Shown here: positions 39,605 through 48,523 of the stretch, piece after piece
Position numbering within the stretch: position 1 is the stretch's first letter
Layout of the letters: each line of letters opens with the position of its first letter
Source of the DNA: a virus
Strand: one strand, 5' to 3'
DNA: 64,000 nt
IMG/VR virus record: IMGVR_UViG_3300010151_007551
Span: 1-64,000 of that record
Notes under the pieces: model-generated
Seen by the model: only the letters and a program-made list of their open reading frames with translations
What the model was told of the DNA's origin: nothing
The model's database searches: none
Translations under genes and position numbers: made by a program

Positions 39605-42175
39605 ATGGAACAATTTATTATGAATGAAGATAAAACTACACCGGCCCTTTCATTAAATAATACAAATTTTATAGATGAATTTAGCTTTGAGATATTTGAT
39701 CAAACGTATAGGTTTTTTGAAAATGAAAATATAAACGAAGCTCAATTAAGGAGTGCAATTGATCTAGCAGAACCAGAAGACAATTATTCAGATTCAAAGG
39801 GATCTGAATATTGGGCAAAAAGGTTTAATTATGTATTAGAAGATTTTAAACTCGTAACAGGTGGTAGAATTTTATCAAACGCTGGAACTGGGCTCAAGGG
39901 AACTACTTATATTAATTGTTTTGTTGATGGCTTTACTGGAAAATGTCAAGATTCTATGGAAAGTATTATGAATACTTTAAAACGGCAAGCGATGATTTTA
40001 AAATCTGAAGGCGGATATGGTTTTTGTTCAGACGTAATGAGACCAAGGGGAACGTATGTCAATGGAATAGGAAACGAGTCACCTGGTTCCGTTAAAATGT
40101 TAGAAATGTGGGACAAGCAATCTGAAATAGTAACAGCTGGTTCCGGTAGAAAAAATACCAGGAAAAAGGGTAAAATAAAAATACGTAAAGGTGCTCAAAT
40201 GGTTACTATGTCAATATGGCATCCCGACATAGAGGAATTTATAAAAGCTAAGCAAACGCCAGGTAGATTAACAAAGTTTAATATGTCGTGTTTAATCACT
40301 GATGATTTTATGGAAGCTAAAGAAAAGGGATTACCTTGGAATTTAGAATTTCCAAGCATAGACGATAATATAAAGAGATATGATAACGAATGGGATGGAA
40401 ATTTAAAGAAATGGAAAGATAAAGGATATGCCACAGTTGTATATAAAACGTATCAAAACGCTGAAGAATTATGGGATATTATAATGGAATCTACATATAA
40501 TAGAAATGAACCAGGTGTTCTTTTTGTTGATACTATGAATAAACTTAATAATTTAAAATATTGTGAATATATTAGTGCAACAAATCCGTGTGGAGAACAG
40601 ATTTTACCAATAGGTGGTGTATGTTTATTGGGATCTTTGAATTTAACACAATTTGTTGATTTTAAGAATAAAGATTGGGATTATGAAAAACTTGATGAAA
40701 TAATTCCATTAGCGGTTCGTTTATTAGATAATGTTAATGATAAAACAAACGTTCCACTTAAATCACAAGAGGAAAATTTAAGAAATAAAAGGAGAATAGG
40801 ATTAGGCGTTATGGGATATGGATCAGCGTTGATGATGTTAAAAATAAGATATGGTTCTAAAAAAGCATTGGAAATAACTGATAAATTAGAAAGCCATATT
40901 GCTAATCGGGCATATCAAGCTTCTGCGCTTTTAGCAAAAGAAAAAGGTTCTTTCTTAATGTATAATGAAAAAGAATATTTATCTTCTGAATTTATAAAGG
41001 TTTTAAATGATGATACTATTAATATGATAAAAAAATATGGCATAAGAAATTCACATCTTTTATCTATTCAACCGACTGGTAATACTTCAATATTAGCTAA
41101 TATTGTTTCAGGGGGACTTGAACCGGTTTTTATGCCACAGTATGTTAGAACATCTATGATGCCATATGCTCCAGACGGATTGGATATTCCTGAAATTATT
41201 AATTTTAAGGAAGCAAAAGCAAATAGTTGTAAAACTAAATGGTCTTGGACAAAAGAGGGCGATGAGAACGTACTTAGAACAGAATTTAATGGTTACGTTT
41301 GGAAAATGGATGAAGCTCGAGGATTGCTTAGAGAGACTGTGGTGAAGGATTATGCCGTTAGGTTTTTAGAAGAAAGAGGAGAGTGGAATCCTAAAGAAAA
41401 ATGGGCCGCTACCACAACTGAGCTTGGTATAGATGAACATATAAAAACAATGGAAGTATTCGCAAAATACATAGATTCTGCTATGAGTAAAACTGTAAAT
41501 ATACCAAATGAATACAGTTATGAGGATTTTAAGAAATTATATACAGATGTTCATAAGACCGGTGTTATAAAAGGATGCACTACATATAGAGCAGGGACTA
41601 TGACAGAAGTATTGGGTTCTACTAAAAATTCTAAGGATGATGATAAAATATATGTACCAAAAACAGATGCTCCAGATAGACCAAAGGTTTTAAATTGTGA
41701 TATACATCATTTAACTGCAGTGGGTAAAAAATGGATAGTTTTAGTAGGTTTATTAGAAGGAGATCCATATGAAATATTCGCATTTAAAACAAAATCTATA
41801 CATTTACCATATAGCGTAAAGGCTGGGAGATTAAAAAAGGCTAAGCGAGGTGTTTATAACTTAGAATGTGACAATGGTCTCATGATAGAAAACATAGCAG
41901 ATAATTTTGAAACCGATGAGCAAGAAGCTCTTACTAGAATAATATCATGTGCACTTAGGCATGGTGCCAATATTCAATTCGTTTTTGAACAATTAAATAA
42001 ATCAGAAGGTGGAATAATATCCTTTAGTAGAGCGATTGCGAGAACTCTTAAAAAATATTTAACGGATGGCGCAAAAGCAAATGGAATAGTTTGTAACAAT
42101 TGTAAAAGTTCCAATATTGTTTATCAAGAGGGATGCGAAGTATGTTTAGATTGTGGAAGTGGAAAGTGTAGCTAA
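39605..42175 (+). CDS. nrdJ: Adenosylcobalamin-dependent (class II) ribonucleotide reductase
   Basis: 856 residues from the ATG at 39605, chosen because its A-rich leader fits other genes here; a TTG at 39542 would add 21 residues. Class II features: TYINCFVDGF near 104-113, NPCGEQ at 327-332 with the radical Cys329, GLGVMGYG and PTGNTSILANI motifs, and a C-terminal zinc-ribbon-like tail VCNNCK then CEVCLDCGSGKCS that is diagnostic for class II enzymes. It makes dNTPs from ribonucleotides independent of oxygen but needs vitamin B12 from the host. Together with dUTPase it feeds DNA synthesis. Confidence 0.9.
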   Translation: MEQFIMNEDKTTPALSLNNTNFIDEFSFEIFDQTYRFFENENINEAQLRSAIDLAEPEDNYSDSKGSEYWAKRFNYVLEDFKLVTGGRILSNAGTGLKGTTYINCFVDGFTGKCQDSMESIMNTLKRQAMILKSEGGYGFCSDVMRPRGTYVNGIGNESPGSVKMLEMWDKQSEIVTAGSGRKNTRKKGKIKIRKGAQMVTMSIWHPDIEEFIKAKQTPGRLTKFNMSCLITDDFMEAKEKGLPWNLEFPSIDDNIKRYDNEWDGNLKKWKDKGYATVVYKTYQNAEELWDIIMESTYNRNEPGVLFVDTMNKLNNLKYCEYISATNPCGEQILPIGGVCLLGSLNLTQFVDFKNKDWDYEKLDEIIPLAVRLLDNVNDKTNVPLKSQEENLRNKRRIGLGVMGYGSALMMLKIRYGSKKALEITDKLESHIANRAYQASALLAKEKGSFLMYNEKEYLSSEFIKVLNDDTINMIKKYGIRNSHLLSIQPTGNTSILANIVSGGLEPVFMPQYVRTSMMPYAPDGLDIPEIINFKEAKANSCKTKWSWTKEGDENVLRTEFNGYVWKMDEARGLLRETVVKDYAVRFLEERGEWNPKEKWAATTTELGIDEHIKTMEVFAKYIDSAMSKTVNIPNEYSYEDFKKLYTDVHKTGVIKGCTTYRAGTMTEVLGSTKNSKDDDKIYVPKTDAPDRPKVLNCDIHHLTAVGKKWIVLVGLLEGDPYEIFAFKTKSIHLPYSVKAGRLKKAKRGVYNLECDNGLMIENIADNFETDEQEALTRIISCALRHGANIQFVFEQLNKSEGGIISFSRAIARTLKKYLTDGAKANGIVCNNCKSSNIVYQEGCEVCLDCGSGKCS

Positions 42176-42183
42176 TTGAATTT

Positions 42184-42208
42184 GAATAAATAACAAAAAG
42201 TATAAATA
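42184..42208 (+). promoter_or_regulatory. Putative late promoter boxes
   Basis: GAATAAATA at 42184-42192 (22 bases before the start) and a perfect TATAAATA at 42201-42208 lie in the short gap between nrdJ and the gene at 42214. Either could be the late element; the first has the spacing seen before other late genes. Confidence 0.35.
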
Positions 42209-42213
42209 TTATC

Positions 42214-42726
42214 ATGTATAATAAAAATATTAAATTTGTTTTTTCATATTCAGATTTTATTAAAGTAAATGAACAGGAAATGGGAATGGGAGGAATGGGT
42301 GTTGATCCTATGGCAGGTGCAGGTGGAAATGCTCCACCTCCTAAAAAAGATAAAATCTTTTCTTTTATTTTTATAAATCATCCAACTAATCATGCAGTTA
42401 AGAATTACGAGGATGGTGGATATACTAAACGATATATTACATATGAAATGCCAGAAAAAGATATCTCTAAATGGATAGATGTTTCTCTTAAAGCAAAAAG
42501 AGATGGATATGAAAATGTATCTAAAGAAGATATTTTAAATGCCATCACCGGAGAAAAATTCTCCTTAACTAAATCAGAAAAAAAGTTTTTAGATTTTTTT
42601 AGACACTCTGTTACCGTAGGTAAAAAAGGAGAAAGATCTATAGACATAGATGTATATTTTGATAAAAATCATATTCCATCTACTGACTCATTAGAAGTTA
42701 CTTTTTTGGACACTATAAGCAAATGA
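42214..42726 (+). CDS. Unknown protein with Gly/Met-rich segment
   Basis: 170 residues. A Gly/Met-rich linker (MGMGGMGVDPMAGAGG, about residues 24-39) separates a short N-terminus from a basic helical C-terminal part. It overlaps the start of the following peptidase gene by 4 bases (ATGA), so both are made together. No family recognised; a minor virion or processing protein is possible. Confidence 0.5.
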   Translation: MYNKNIKFVFSYSDFIKVNEQEMGMGGMGVDPMAGAGGNAPPPKKDKIFSFIFINHPTNHAVKNYEDGGYTKRYITYEMPEKDISKWIDVSLKAKRDGYENVSKEDILNAITGEKFSLTKSEKKFLDFFRHSVTVGKKGERSIDIDVYFDKNHIPSTDSLEVTFLDTISK

Positions 42727-43496
42727 ATATACTAGGATATAATGAATTCTTAAAAGAGGGCTCTTCAATAGAGCTTTCTTCTGTTTCTAGGGTAATATCT
42801 ACTGCAGTAAATGAGATAATGAAAAGAATAGTTAAAGCAGAGTTTCCAATAGGAAAAGATTATTATAATATATTTAACTATGAAATAGCAAATGACAATA
42901 ATTTAGCAGATATTAAGGTTTTCATTAGAAAAGACAATAATCCTAATTTTTCAGAAGATCCACATTTTAATAATATGAAATGGGAAAGGCACAGGTTCAA
43001 AGAAGATGGATTTGCAATAGACGCAAACACTTTTATTGAAAAAAACGCAGTGCCTGAGATACAAGTATCTATATTAATAGACCCAGATAGAGCTGTCATT
43101 AGGCCAGGTGTAGATTCATACGATAAAATATATAATAAATTAAATAATTTAGTGGATCATGAACTAAATCATACGCATCAGATAGGCATAAATAGATCAC
43201 CGTTTAAAACAATACCTTCTCATAAGGATCATAGAGATAATTCAAATAATAATAACTACTTCACTCTTCCAGAGGAAATAGAATCAATGGTAAGTGGAAT
43301 GTATAGACAATCCAAATTAGAAAATGTTCCATTAGATAACATATTTGATAAACATTTAAATATTTATGTTAAAGATAAATTCATAACAGAAGATCAAAAA
43401 CTAGATATAATTCATACGTGGATTGAATATGCATTAATTAATTACCCAGATAGCTCTTTTAGTGCTAAATATTACAATTTTATCAATAAAATTTAA
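42723..43496 (+). CDS. Putative zinc metallopeptidase (HExxH)
   Basis: 257 residues. HELNH at 146-150 is a standard HExxH zinc motif, followed about 40 residues later by the acidic segment LPEEIESMVSGMY that could give the third ligand. No signal peptide or membrane segment. A phage zincin could mature virion proteins or act on the cell wall or on host proteins; which one cannot be said from sequence. Confidence 0.6.
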   Translation: MNILGYNEFLKEGSSIELSSVSRVISTAVNEIMKRIVKAEFPIGKDYYNIFNYEIANDNNLADIKVFIRKDNNPNFSEDPHFNNMKWERHRFKEDGFAIDANTFIEKNAVPEIQVSILIDPDRAVIRPGVDSYDKIYNKLNNLVDHELNHTHQIGINRSPFKTIPSHKDHRDNSNNNNYFTLPEEIESMVSGMYRQSKLENVPLDNIFDKHLNIYVKDKFITEDQKLDIIHTWIEYALINYPDSSFSAKYYNFINKI

Positions 43497-43542
43497 AACC
43501 TATTTTTCTAGATCAGTAGAAAATATAAAAAATTATAATAAA

Positions 43543-43812
43543 ATGAGTGAATTAAATGAATTTGAAACGTTTAAAGCAGTAGTCTTGAATGTTCAAGACG
43601 ATGTATTTGGACAAATAAATGAAATTCTTGCAGAGTCTGAAGAAGACGCTGTTAAATTTTATGAAAAAGGAAATAAGAGCGCAGGAACAAGGTTAAGGTC
43701 TAGTATGCAAAAAATTAGAAAACTTATCCACCATCCAACTATTCGTCAAAGCATGAATAAAGTTAATTTAGGTGCACAGGAGGTGCGAATTAACGTAAAC
43801 GATAGTAAATAA
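43543..43812 (+). CDS. Histone H1-like (Hc1-type) DNA-binding protein
   Basis: 89 residues. The start at 43543 follows an A-rich leader and fits the small size of the family. Residues 35-60 (DAVKFYEKGNKSAGTRLRSS, then MQKIRK) match the KGNKAAGTRxRK core of the small histone H1-like proteins of Bacteroidota. It is moderately charged and would bind DNA or coat nucleoid-like structures. This supports a Bacteroidota host and may serve genome condensation or host chromatin takeover. Followed by a strong terminator. Confidence 0.7.
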   Translation: MSELNEFETFKAVVLNVQDDVFGQINEILAESEEDAVKFYEKGNKSAGTRLRSSMQKIRKLIHHPTIRQSMNKVNLGAQEVRINVNDSK

Positions 43813-43850
43813 ATAAAGCTATAGATATAGTTTATTTTATACACTAGATT

Positions 43851-43906
43851 AAACGCCTTAATTGAAGTAGACTTAAAAATCTATTAAAATTAAGGCGTTT
43901 TTTATT
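43851..43906 (+). terminator. Intrinsic terminator after the Hc1-like gene
   Basis: AAACGCCTTAAT (43851-43862) pairs with ATTAAGGCGTTT (43889-43900) with an inner TAGA/TCTA pairing, then a T run. Long stem with T-rich tail. Confidence 0.8.
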
Positions 43907-43956
43907 GTTTTTAAATAAAAATGAACTTTTTTGTAAAAAAATGTTAAAATAATAAA

Positions 43957-44445
43957 ATGAAGCACAATACATGGATAACGAGTAATTCTATCTCAAAAAC
44001 CGCTAGTTCTCAGGTATATTCACCATATAATGTTGGTGTTAGAAATCGTGTAAGAAATAATAATATTGTGCAAGATGATCAAGAAAATGCGCCATCTATT
44101 TTACCCGAAAGGTTATCCTCGACTCCAAATCCTGCTTCTACAAAGTGGATAACCAGAACTAGGATAAAGGTTGATCAAACATCTGATGATGCACAAATAG
44201 TAGATCCTGGTATACCAGGAAATAATCTTGTGTTTTTTGATAAGGTAGTATTAGATGGAATAACAGATAGTGAAAATGTGGAATTTGGACTACCGTCTAG
44301 TCCAGACAAGGGTTCTGAACACATATATCTAAATGGACAGCTGCTAGATGCAGAAGATTACACAATAGTGGGAGCCAGTGTCACGTTTAATTTTATACCT
44401 ATGAAAGGCTCAAGATTATTGATATCTTACAGGGAAATTAAATAA
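43957..44445 (+). CDS. Probable virion protein with a short C-terminal beta domain
   Basis: 162 residues. Residues about 120-162 (EHIYLNGQLLDAEDYTIVG, ending RLLISYREIK) form the 'x-L-N-G-Q...D-Y' beta module common in phage tail and fibre proteins; the same module occurs in the 680-residue protein at 44862 (VVYCNGQLITKDQDYSV). The N-terminal half is low-complexity Asn/Ser/Pro-rich. Likely a tail or fibre accessory protein. Confidence 0.55.
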   Translation: MKHNTWITSNSISKTASSQVYSPYNVGVRNRVRNNNIVQDDQENAPSILPERLSSTPNPASTKWITRTRIKVDQTSDDAQIVDPGIPGNNLVFFDKVVLDGITDSENVEFGLPSSPDKGSEHIYLNGQLLDAEDYTIVGASVTFNFIPMKGSRLLISYREIK

Positions 44446-44538
44446 TGTGTAATTAAAAATTATTATCATAAATATCTGATATTTTTTATGCAAAAACGTA
44501 AAAAATTAATCTAATAACTAGATAAATAAATATGAACA

Positions 44539-44775
44539 ATGGAAAAATCAACAACATATTACACAACATCAGATTTATATTTAGCAGCCTATTTAAAGGT
44601 AAAGGGCGGTAAGCTTTCCGTTGAAAAGAAGGGTTCCAAAGCCCTATTTAAATTTATAGAAAATCCAGATTTATCTTCAAATGTAAATGATTATTTTATG
44701 GAAACCGGTTCTTGCGAACCATTGGCATATACCAATGTCATAAAAAACCTAAAGAACCTGATCTTTAATAGTTAA
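44539..44775 (+). CDS. Small unknown protein
   Basis: 78 residues; start ATG at 44539 sits in the AACAATGG context typical for this genome, with a GATAAATAA box just before. Begins MEKSTTYYTTSDLYLAAYLK, a pattern I have seen in short hypothetical phage proteins but cannot name. No domain assigned. Confidence 0.5.
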   Translation: MEKSTTYYTTSDLYLAAYLKVKGGKLSVEKKGSKALFKFIENPDLSSNVNDYFMETGSCEPLAYTNVIKNLKNLIFNS

Positions 44776-44861
44776 TAAAACTAAAAAGATTTAAGTTAAA
44801 AAAATGGTTTTATTTCTATAGAATTCAGGCGAAATTAGGGCCTAAAAAAAATCTAAAAAAA

Positions 44862-46904
44862 ATGGATAATTTTAATTATAGACCATTTGCTCAATTTGGA
44901 ATGGAGCAAATAAATTTTGAACCAAAACAAGTTGCCTTATTGGCAGCTATGGATAAAAAAGATGCAGATACGTCAGCTGCTATACAAGCAATAATAGATG
45001 GTGCAGTTTCTGATTTACAGAGTGCGGATACTAATATTGAAAACTTAGTAGCTACTGTTAAATCACAGCTTACTAAATCGATTGACTTAAACTCTTCAAA
45101 AATTGGTGATGTTGTTGACCAATTAGGTATGAATGGTTTACCTGCGTCATTGGTAAAACTTTCAAAGGAACTTGAGAGGTTAATGAAGATTAGAGATGAG
45201 CTTCATGCACAAAAGATAGCTAATCAAAAAGGAGACGAGGTAGCAGAGTTAACTCAATCTGAGGAAGATTTTATGAGATTCATAAACGAAAACCTTGGAT
45301 ATGATTCTAGAATCACTGCAGTTAAGCATATATCATGGGCTTTTTCAGGATATAGTAGACTAGATATAGCATCAATTATTGAATCATCTAATTATGGTGC
45401 TGACTATGCTACATATATTGATGCGTTTATACAAGCGTTTGGCGATGGTGATACTGCATGGTTAGATAAATATGCTGAGAAAAATTTATCAACGCCTAAT
45501 GATGACTATAGGAGTACTTGGCCTGGATATTTATTATTTAATGGAATCGCAGAAGATAACTTTGACGACATGGTGAGAAAGTTCATTGCTGATACTGAAC
45601 AGTGGATTAAAGACTTTTCAGCAGAAATGGGGTCAAATTTCTCAGATGTGTATGAGGACATTCGTGGATCACTTAACAGTATTAAAGCTGAAGCTAATGG
45701 AAACATTAAAAGTGGATGGACACGTCATGTTACTGCAGTTCAGGCATATGAAGAAAAACCTTTATCTACTCGTAACTATACTCTTGTTAATGATGTATAT
45801 GAGTCATCAGTAGTTGTATACTGTAATGGTCAGTTAATAACAAAAGATCAAGACTATTCAGTCAATAGAGATGATGATAGCGGAAAAGTAATAATTAAGT
45901 TTGCTGATTCAATGCCAATGGAACCTGGATTCTATTATGAAATTCATGCCATAGTATTGCATGCAACTGAATTATTTGGAATAGGTGCTCTTCCAGTTCA
46001 ACCTGATTATGGAGTAACTGGATACGATACATCTTTCAAATTGGCGCAAGCGAAATTTTGGACAGAAAATCAATTGGCTAGATTATCACTATTTGATATT
46101 GATATTACAGAAATTTCTTCAGATATACGTTATAATATGGAACGAGGAGAGCAGCTTAAAACGGATAATATGAGTCTTACTGATAAACTGGCTGCATTTG
46201 AACAAGAAAAAGCAACTTTAAAAACTAATCTTGTTAGATTAAATTCAGAAAGAGACCATCAAGCTGAGGAGTTAACCATGGTTAACACTAAGATTGCATC
46301 TTTCGAAGCAGATATAGTTGCTAATGAAGCCAATGTCGAAGATTTGACAGAACAATTAGCGCAGCTTGCTGAATTATTAGCAAAAGCTAAGCACAACCTT
46401 AAAGTTGCTGAGAATCCTGTTAATCCTAATGATTATGATGCAGAAAAATGCAAGGAACTTGAAACGATAGTTGAAACATCTACTCAAGCTCATATAGGAG
46501 GTAAAGCAGCTTTAGTTGCAGCAGAAACTAGTTTAGCAGAACTAAAAACTGAGTGTGAGACTCACAAATCTCAAGTACCTGTAATTGAAGCGGATATTGC
46601 GACAAGTGATTCAAGTATAGAGACCACTACCACTCTTATTGAAAGCGTAGATGTATCTATAAGTGGAACCAAATCGACTATTATCTTTAACGAAGCAGCA
46701 AAAACTGACTGTGATATGAAAGTTGCAAAAGCTGAACAGAAGGTGAAGAGTCTAAAAGAGGCGGTTGAAGCTATTGAAGCTGAGGTAAATCCTTATGCTA
46801 CTATAGATCCTGCAGATGATCTGCTAGGTGATCCAAAAGACGAAGATAACGAAGGTGAACCAGGTGGACCGGGTGATGGGATTGACAATATCATAGTTAA
46901 TTAA
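44862..46904 (+). CDS. Long coiled-coil virion protein with a collagen-like C-terminal end
   Basis: 680 residues. Helical N-terminal part (1-150), a mixed domain (150-310), the N-G-Q...D-Y beta module near 325-340, then a very long coiled coil (about 425-650) with regular heptads. It ends with an acidic, Gly/Pro-rich tail (GEPGGPGDGIDNI). A fibrous structural role (whisker, tail fibre or head fibre) is likely. Followed by a strong terminator. Confidence 0.6.
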   Translation: MDNFNYRPFAQFGMEQINFEPKQVALLAAMDKKDADTSAAIQAIIDGAVSDLQSADTNIENLVATVKSQLTKSIDLNSSKIGDVVDQLGMNGLPASLVKLSKELERLMKIRDELHAQKIANQKGDEVAELTQSEEDFMRFINENLGYDSRITAVKHISWAFSGYSRLDIASIIESSNYGADYATYIDAFIQAFGDGDTAWLDKYAEKNLSTPNDDYRSTWPGYLLFNGIAEDNFDDMVRKFIADTEQWIKDFSAEMGSNFSDVYEDIRGSLNSIKAEANGNIKSGWTRHVTAVQAYEEKPLSTRNYTLVNDVYESSVVVYCNGQLITKDQDYSVNRDDDSGKVIIKFADSMPMEPGFYYEIHAIVLHATELFGIGALPVQPDYGVTGYDTSFKLAQAKFWTENQLARLSLFDIDITEISSDIRYNMERGEQLKTDNMSLTDKLAAFEQEKATLKTNLVRLNSERDHQAEELTMVNTKIASFEADIVANEANVEDLTEQLAQLAELLAKAKHNLKVAENPVNPNDYDAEKCKELETIVETSTQAHIGGKAALVAAETSLAELKTECETHKSQVPVIEADIATSDSSIETTTTLIESVDVSISGTKSTIIFNEAAKTDCDMKVAKAEQKVKSLKEAVEAIEAEVNPYATIDPADDLLGDPKDEDNEGEPGGPGDGIDNIIVN

Positions 46905-46943
46905 TTTAATTATTAAACGTTAATTCTTAATCTTTAAGTTTTA

Positions 46944-46979
46944 AAAAAAATTGGGGAACTTCGGTTCCCCTTTTTTTAT
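46944..46979 (+). terminator. Intrinsic terminator, bidirectional
   Basis: GGGGAAC / GTTCCCC with a TTCG tetraloop, flanked by an A-run on the left and a T-run on the right, so it can stop transcription from either side. Confidence 0.9.
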
Positions 46980-47024
46980 ATTATTATTCAAGAAATTATT
47001 TTTAATTATTTTAAAATTTATAAG

Positions 47025-47050
47025 AACCTATTATTTTTATATAGTAGAAT
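47025..47050 (+). promoter_or_regulatory. Putative early-type promoter for the gp32 unit
   Basis: AACCT at 47025-47029, 15-bp spacer, TAGAAT at 47045-47050, about 40 bases before the gp32-like start. One of the best examples of this promoter class in the window. Confidence 0.55.
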
Positions 47051-47089
47051 ATAACAAATAATATAAATTACTAAAAAAAATACTTAATT

Positions 47090-48127
47090 ATGAATGACTT
47101 TTTTGATTTACCTAAAGAGACTTTTGGAAGCAGTAGTTCTAATTCCAATGAAAAGAAAAAAGATGAAAACATCTATGACCCAAATCCTGATGCAAGCGGA
47201 GGAATATATAAATCCGTTGTTAGGTTTATCCCCAATTTAAAAGATAAAACACAAACTAAATACACTAAATATAGTGCTAAGGTATATAACCCTCTAACAA
47301 AGAGAGCTGTATATGTAGACTGTCCATCCAATGAAAATAAACCATCGGTATTGTGGACTTTATCTACTATTCTCGGCCGTCTTAAAAAAGAAGAACCTAC
47401 CGTTGTCAATGAAATAAATGATAATTTTTCTAGGTGGTATACTCATCATTCTTACGTGTATATTATAAAAGATCCTCAAAATCCTGATTTAGAAGGAAAA
47501 ATTAAACTATTTAAATATCGCGCTCAGATTAATGATCTCATAGAGCAACAGATGAATCCAGACGAAGATGGTCTATTAGAAAACACGGTTAAAGTTAATC
47601 CCTTTCATTTATTAGAAGGAAAAGATTTCTTATGTGTTGTTTCAAAGAAAACAAAAACGTGGAGAGATTGGACAAAATGTAAATTTATGGATGAACTAAC
47701 TCCATTTGTTTTTAATATAAAAGACAATCAAGTAGTTATGAAAAATGATGAAGGAGCTATTAAAGTAGTAAAGGGATTCTTTGAAAAAACTGCTCCGTCC
47801 ATGGAAGACTATTTACATCAGTCTTGGACAGATGAAACATACAATGAAGTTGCATCAGCGCTAAAAGCAGCGATTGGTCATAAAGAGGTTATAAACATGC
47901 TTATAGCTGAAACTAGAGATGAAAAAATGAAACAATTATTGTCTCTTGAAAATCCACATAAAGAGTCTGTTGCACCGGCTTCTGTTTCATCAAATGACAC
48001 ATTAACCAATGATAATATTTCTTTTGGTGGAACCACTGTTAATACCGCTGTTGAAGAAAAAAAGACACCGGTTGTCACTGATGGAGAGTCTAATGATGAA
48101 TATGATGATCTATTCAAAGATCTTTAA
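47090..48127 (+). CDS. 32: Single-stranded DNA-binding protein, gp32-like
   Basis: 345 residues (T4 gp32 is 301). N-terminal part begins MNDFFDLPKE; the core keeps a conserved order of the T4 family (VVRFIPNLKDK, then VYIIKDPQNPDLEGKIKLFK and NPFHLLEGKDF). The C-terminus is acidic (NDEYDDLFKDL), as in T4, where it binds partner proteins. The zinc site of T4 (His plus three Cys) is not recognisable: the only Cys near that place is in VDCPSNENK. Coats single-stranded DNA in replication and recombination. Confidence 0.85.
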   Translation: MNDFFDLPKETFGSSSSNSNEKKKDENIYDPNPDASGGIYKSVVRFIPNLKDKTQTKYTKYSAKVYNPLTKRAVYVDCPSNENKPSVLWTLSTILGRLKKEEPTVVNEINDNFSRWYTHHSYVYIIKDPQNPDLEGKIKLFKYRAQINDLIEQQMNPDEDGLLENTVKVNPFHLLEGKDFLCVVSKKTKTWRDWTKCKFMDELTPFVFNIKDNQVVMKNDEGAIKVVKGFFEKTAPSMEDYLHQSWTDETYNEVASALKAAIGHKEVINMLIAETRDEKMKQLLSLENPHKESVAPASVSSNDTLTNDNISFGGTTVNTAVEEKKTPVVTDGESNDEYDDLFKDL

Positions 48128-48160
48128 TATATAAAATTAAATAAAAAAAACAAATTAACA

Positions 48161-48514
48161 ATGACTAAAGTTACAAATGAAACTGTAGAAAACACTAAAA
48201 CAGATGCTTCTACTACTAATGCTACTGCTTCGGCTGAAAATACAACTGATCCAAATCAAGTTGTTCTTCTAGGAAGTATTTCATATACTGATGAATTTCA
48301 ATATGAAGAATGGTTAAAAAACATGGATTTAAACCAGGCTATTTTTGTATTAGTTGCTAATGCAAACTATGCACAATCAAAAGGATTATTATCTATTGCT
48401 GAATCTGAATTAGTTGCAGGTGCTCTTAGAACAATTAAGAAAAATTCTAAGCAGACTCCAGTTGCCCCCGTTGTAGATTCTAAAAATGTTACTGAAGATA
48501 AATCATCTAAATAG
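48161..48514 (+). CDS. Unknown small protein between gp32 and RNase H
   Basis: 117 residues. The N-terminus is Thr/Ala/Asn-rich and unstructured; residues about 40-95 are helical (SYTDEFQYEEWLKNMDLNQA and following). In T4, helicase-loader gp59 and co-activator gp33 lie between genes 32 and rnh; this protein occupies the same place but no sequence match can be claimed. Start ATG lies in an AAATTAACAATG context. Confidence 0.5.
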   Translation: MTKVTNETVENTKTDASTTNATASAENTTDPNQVVLLGSISYTDEFQYEEWLKNMDLNQAIFVLVANANYAQSKGLLSIAESELVAGALRTIKKNSKQTPVAPVVDSKNVTEDKSSK

Positions 48515-48523
48515 TTTTTACCA

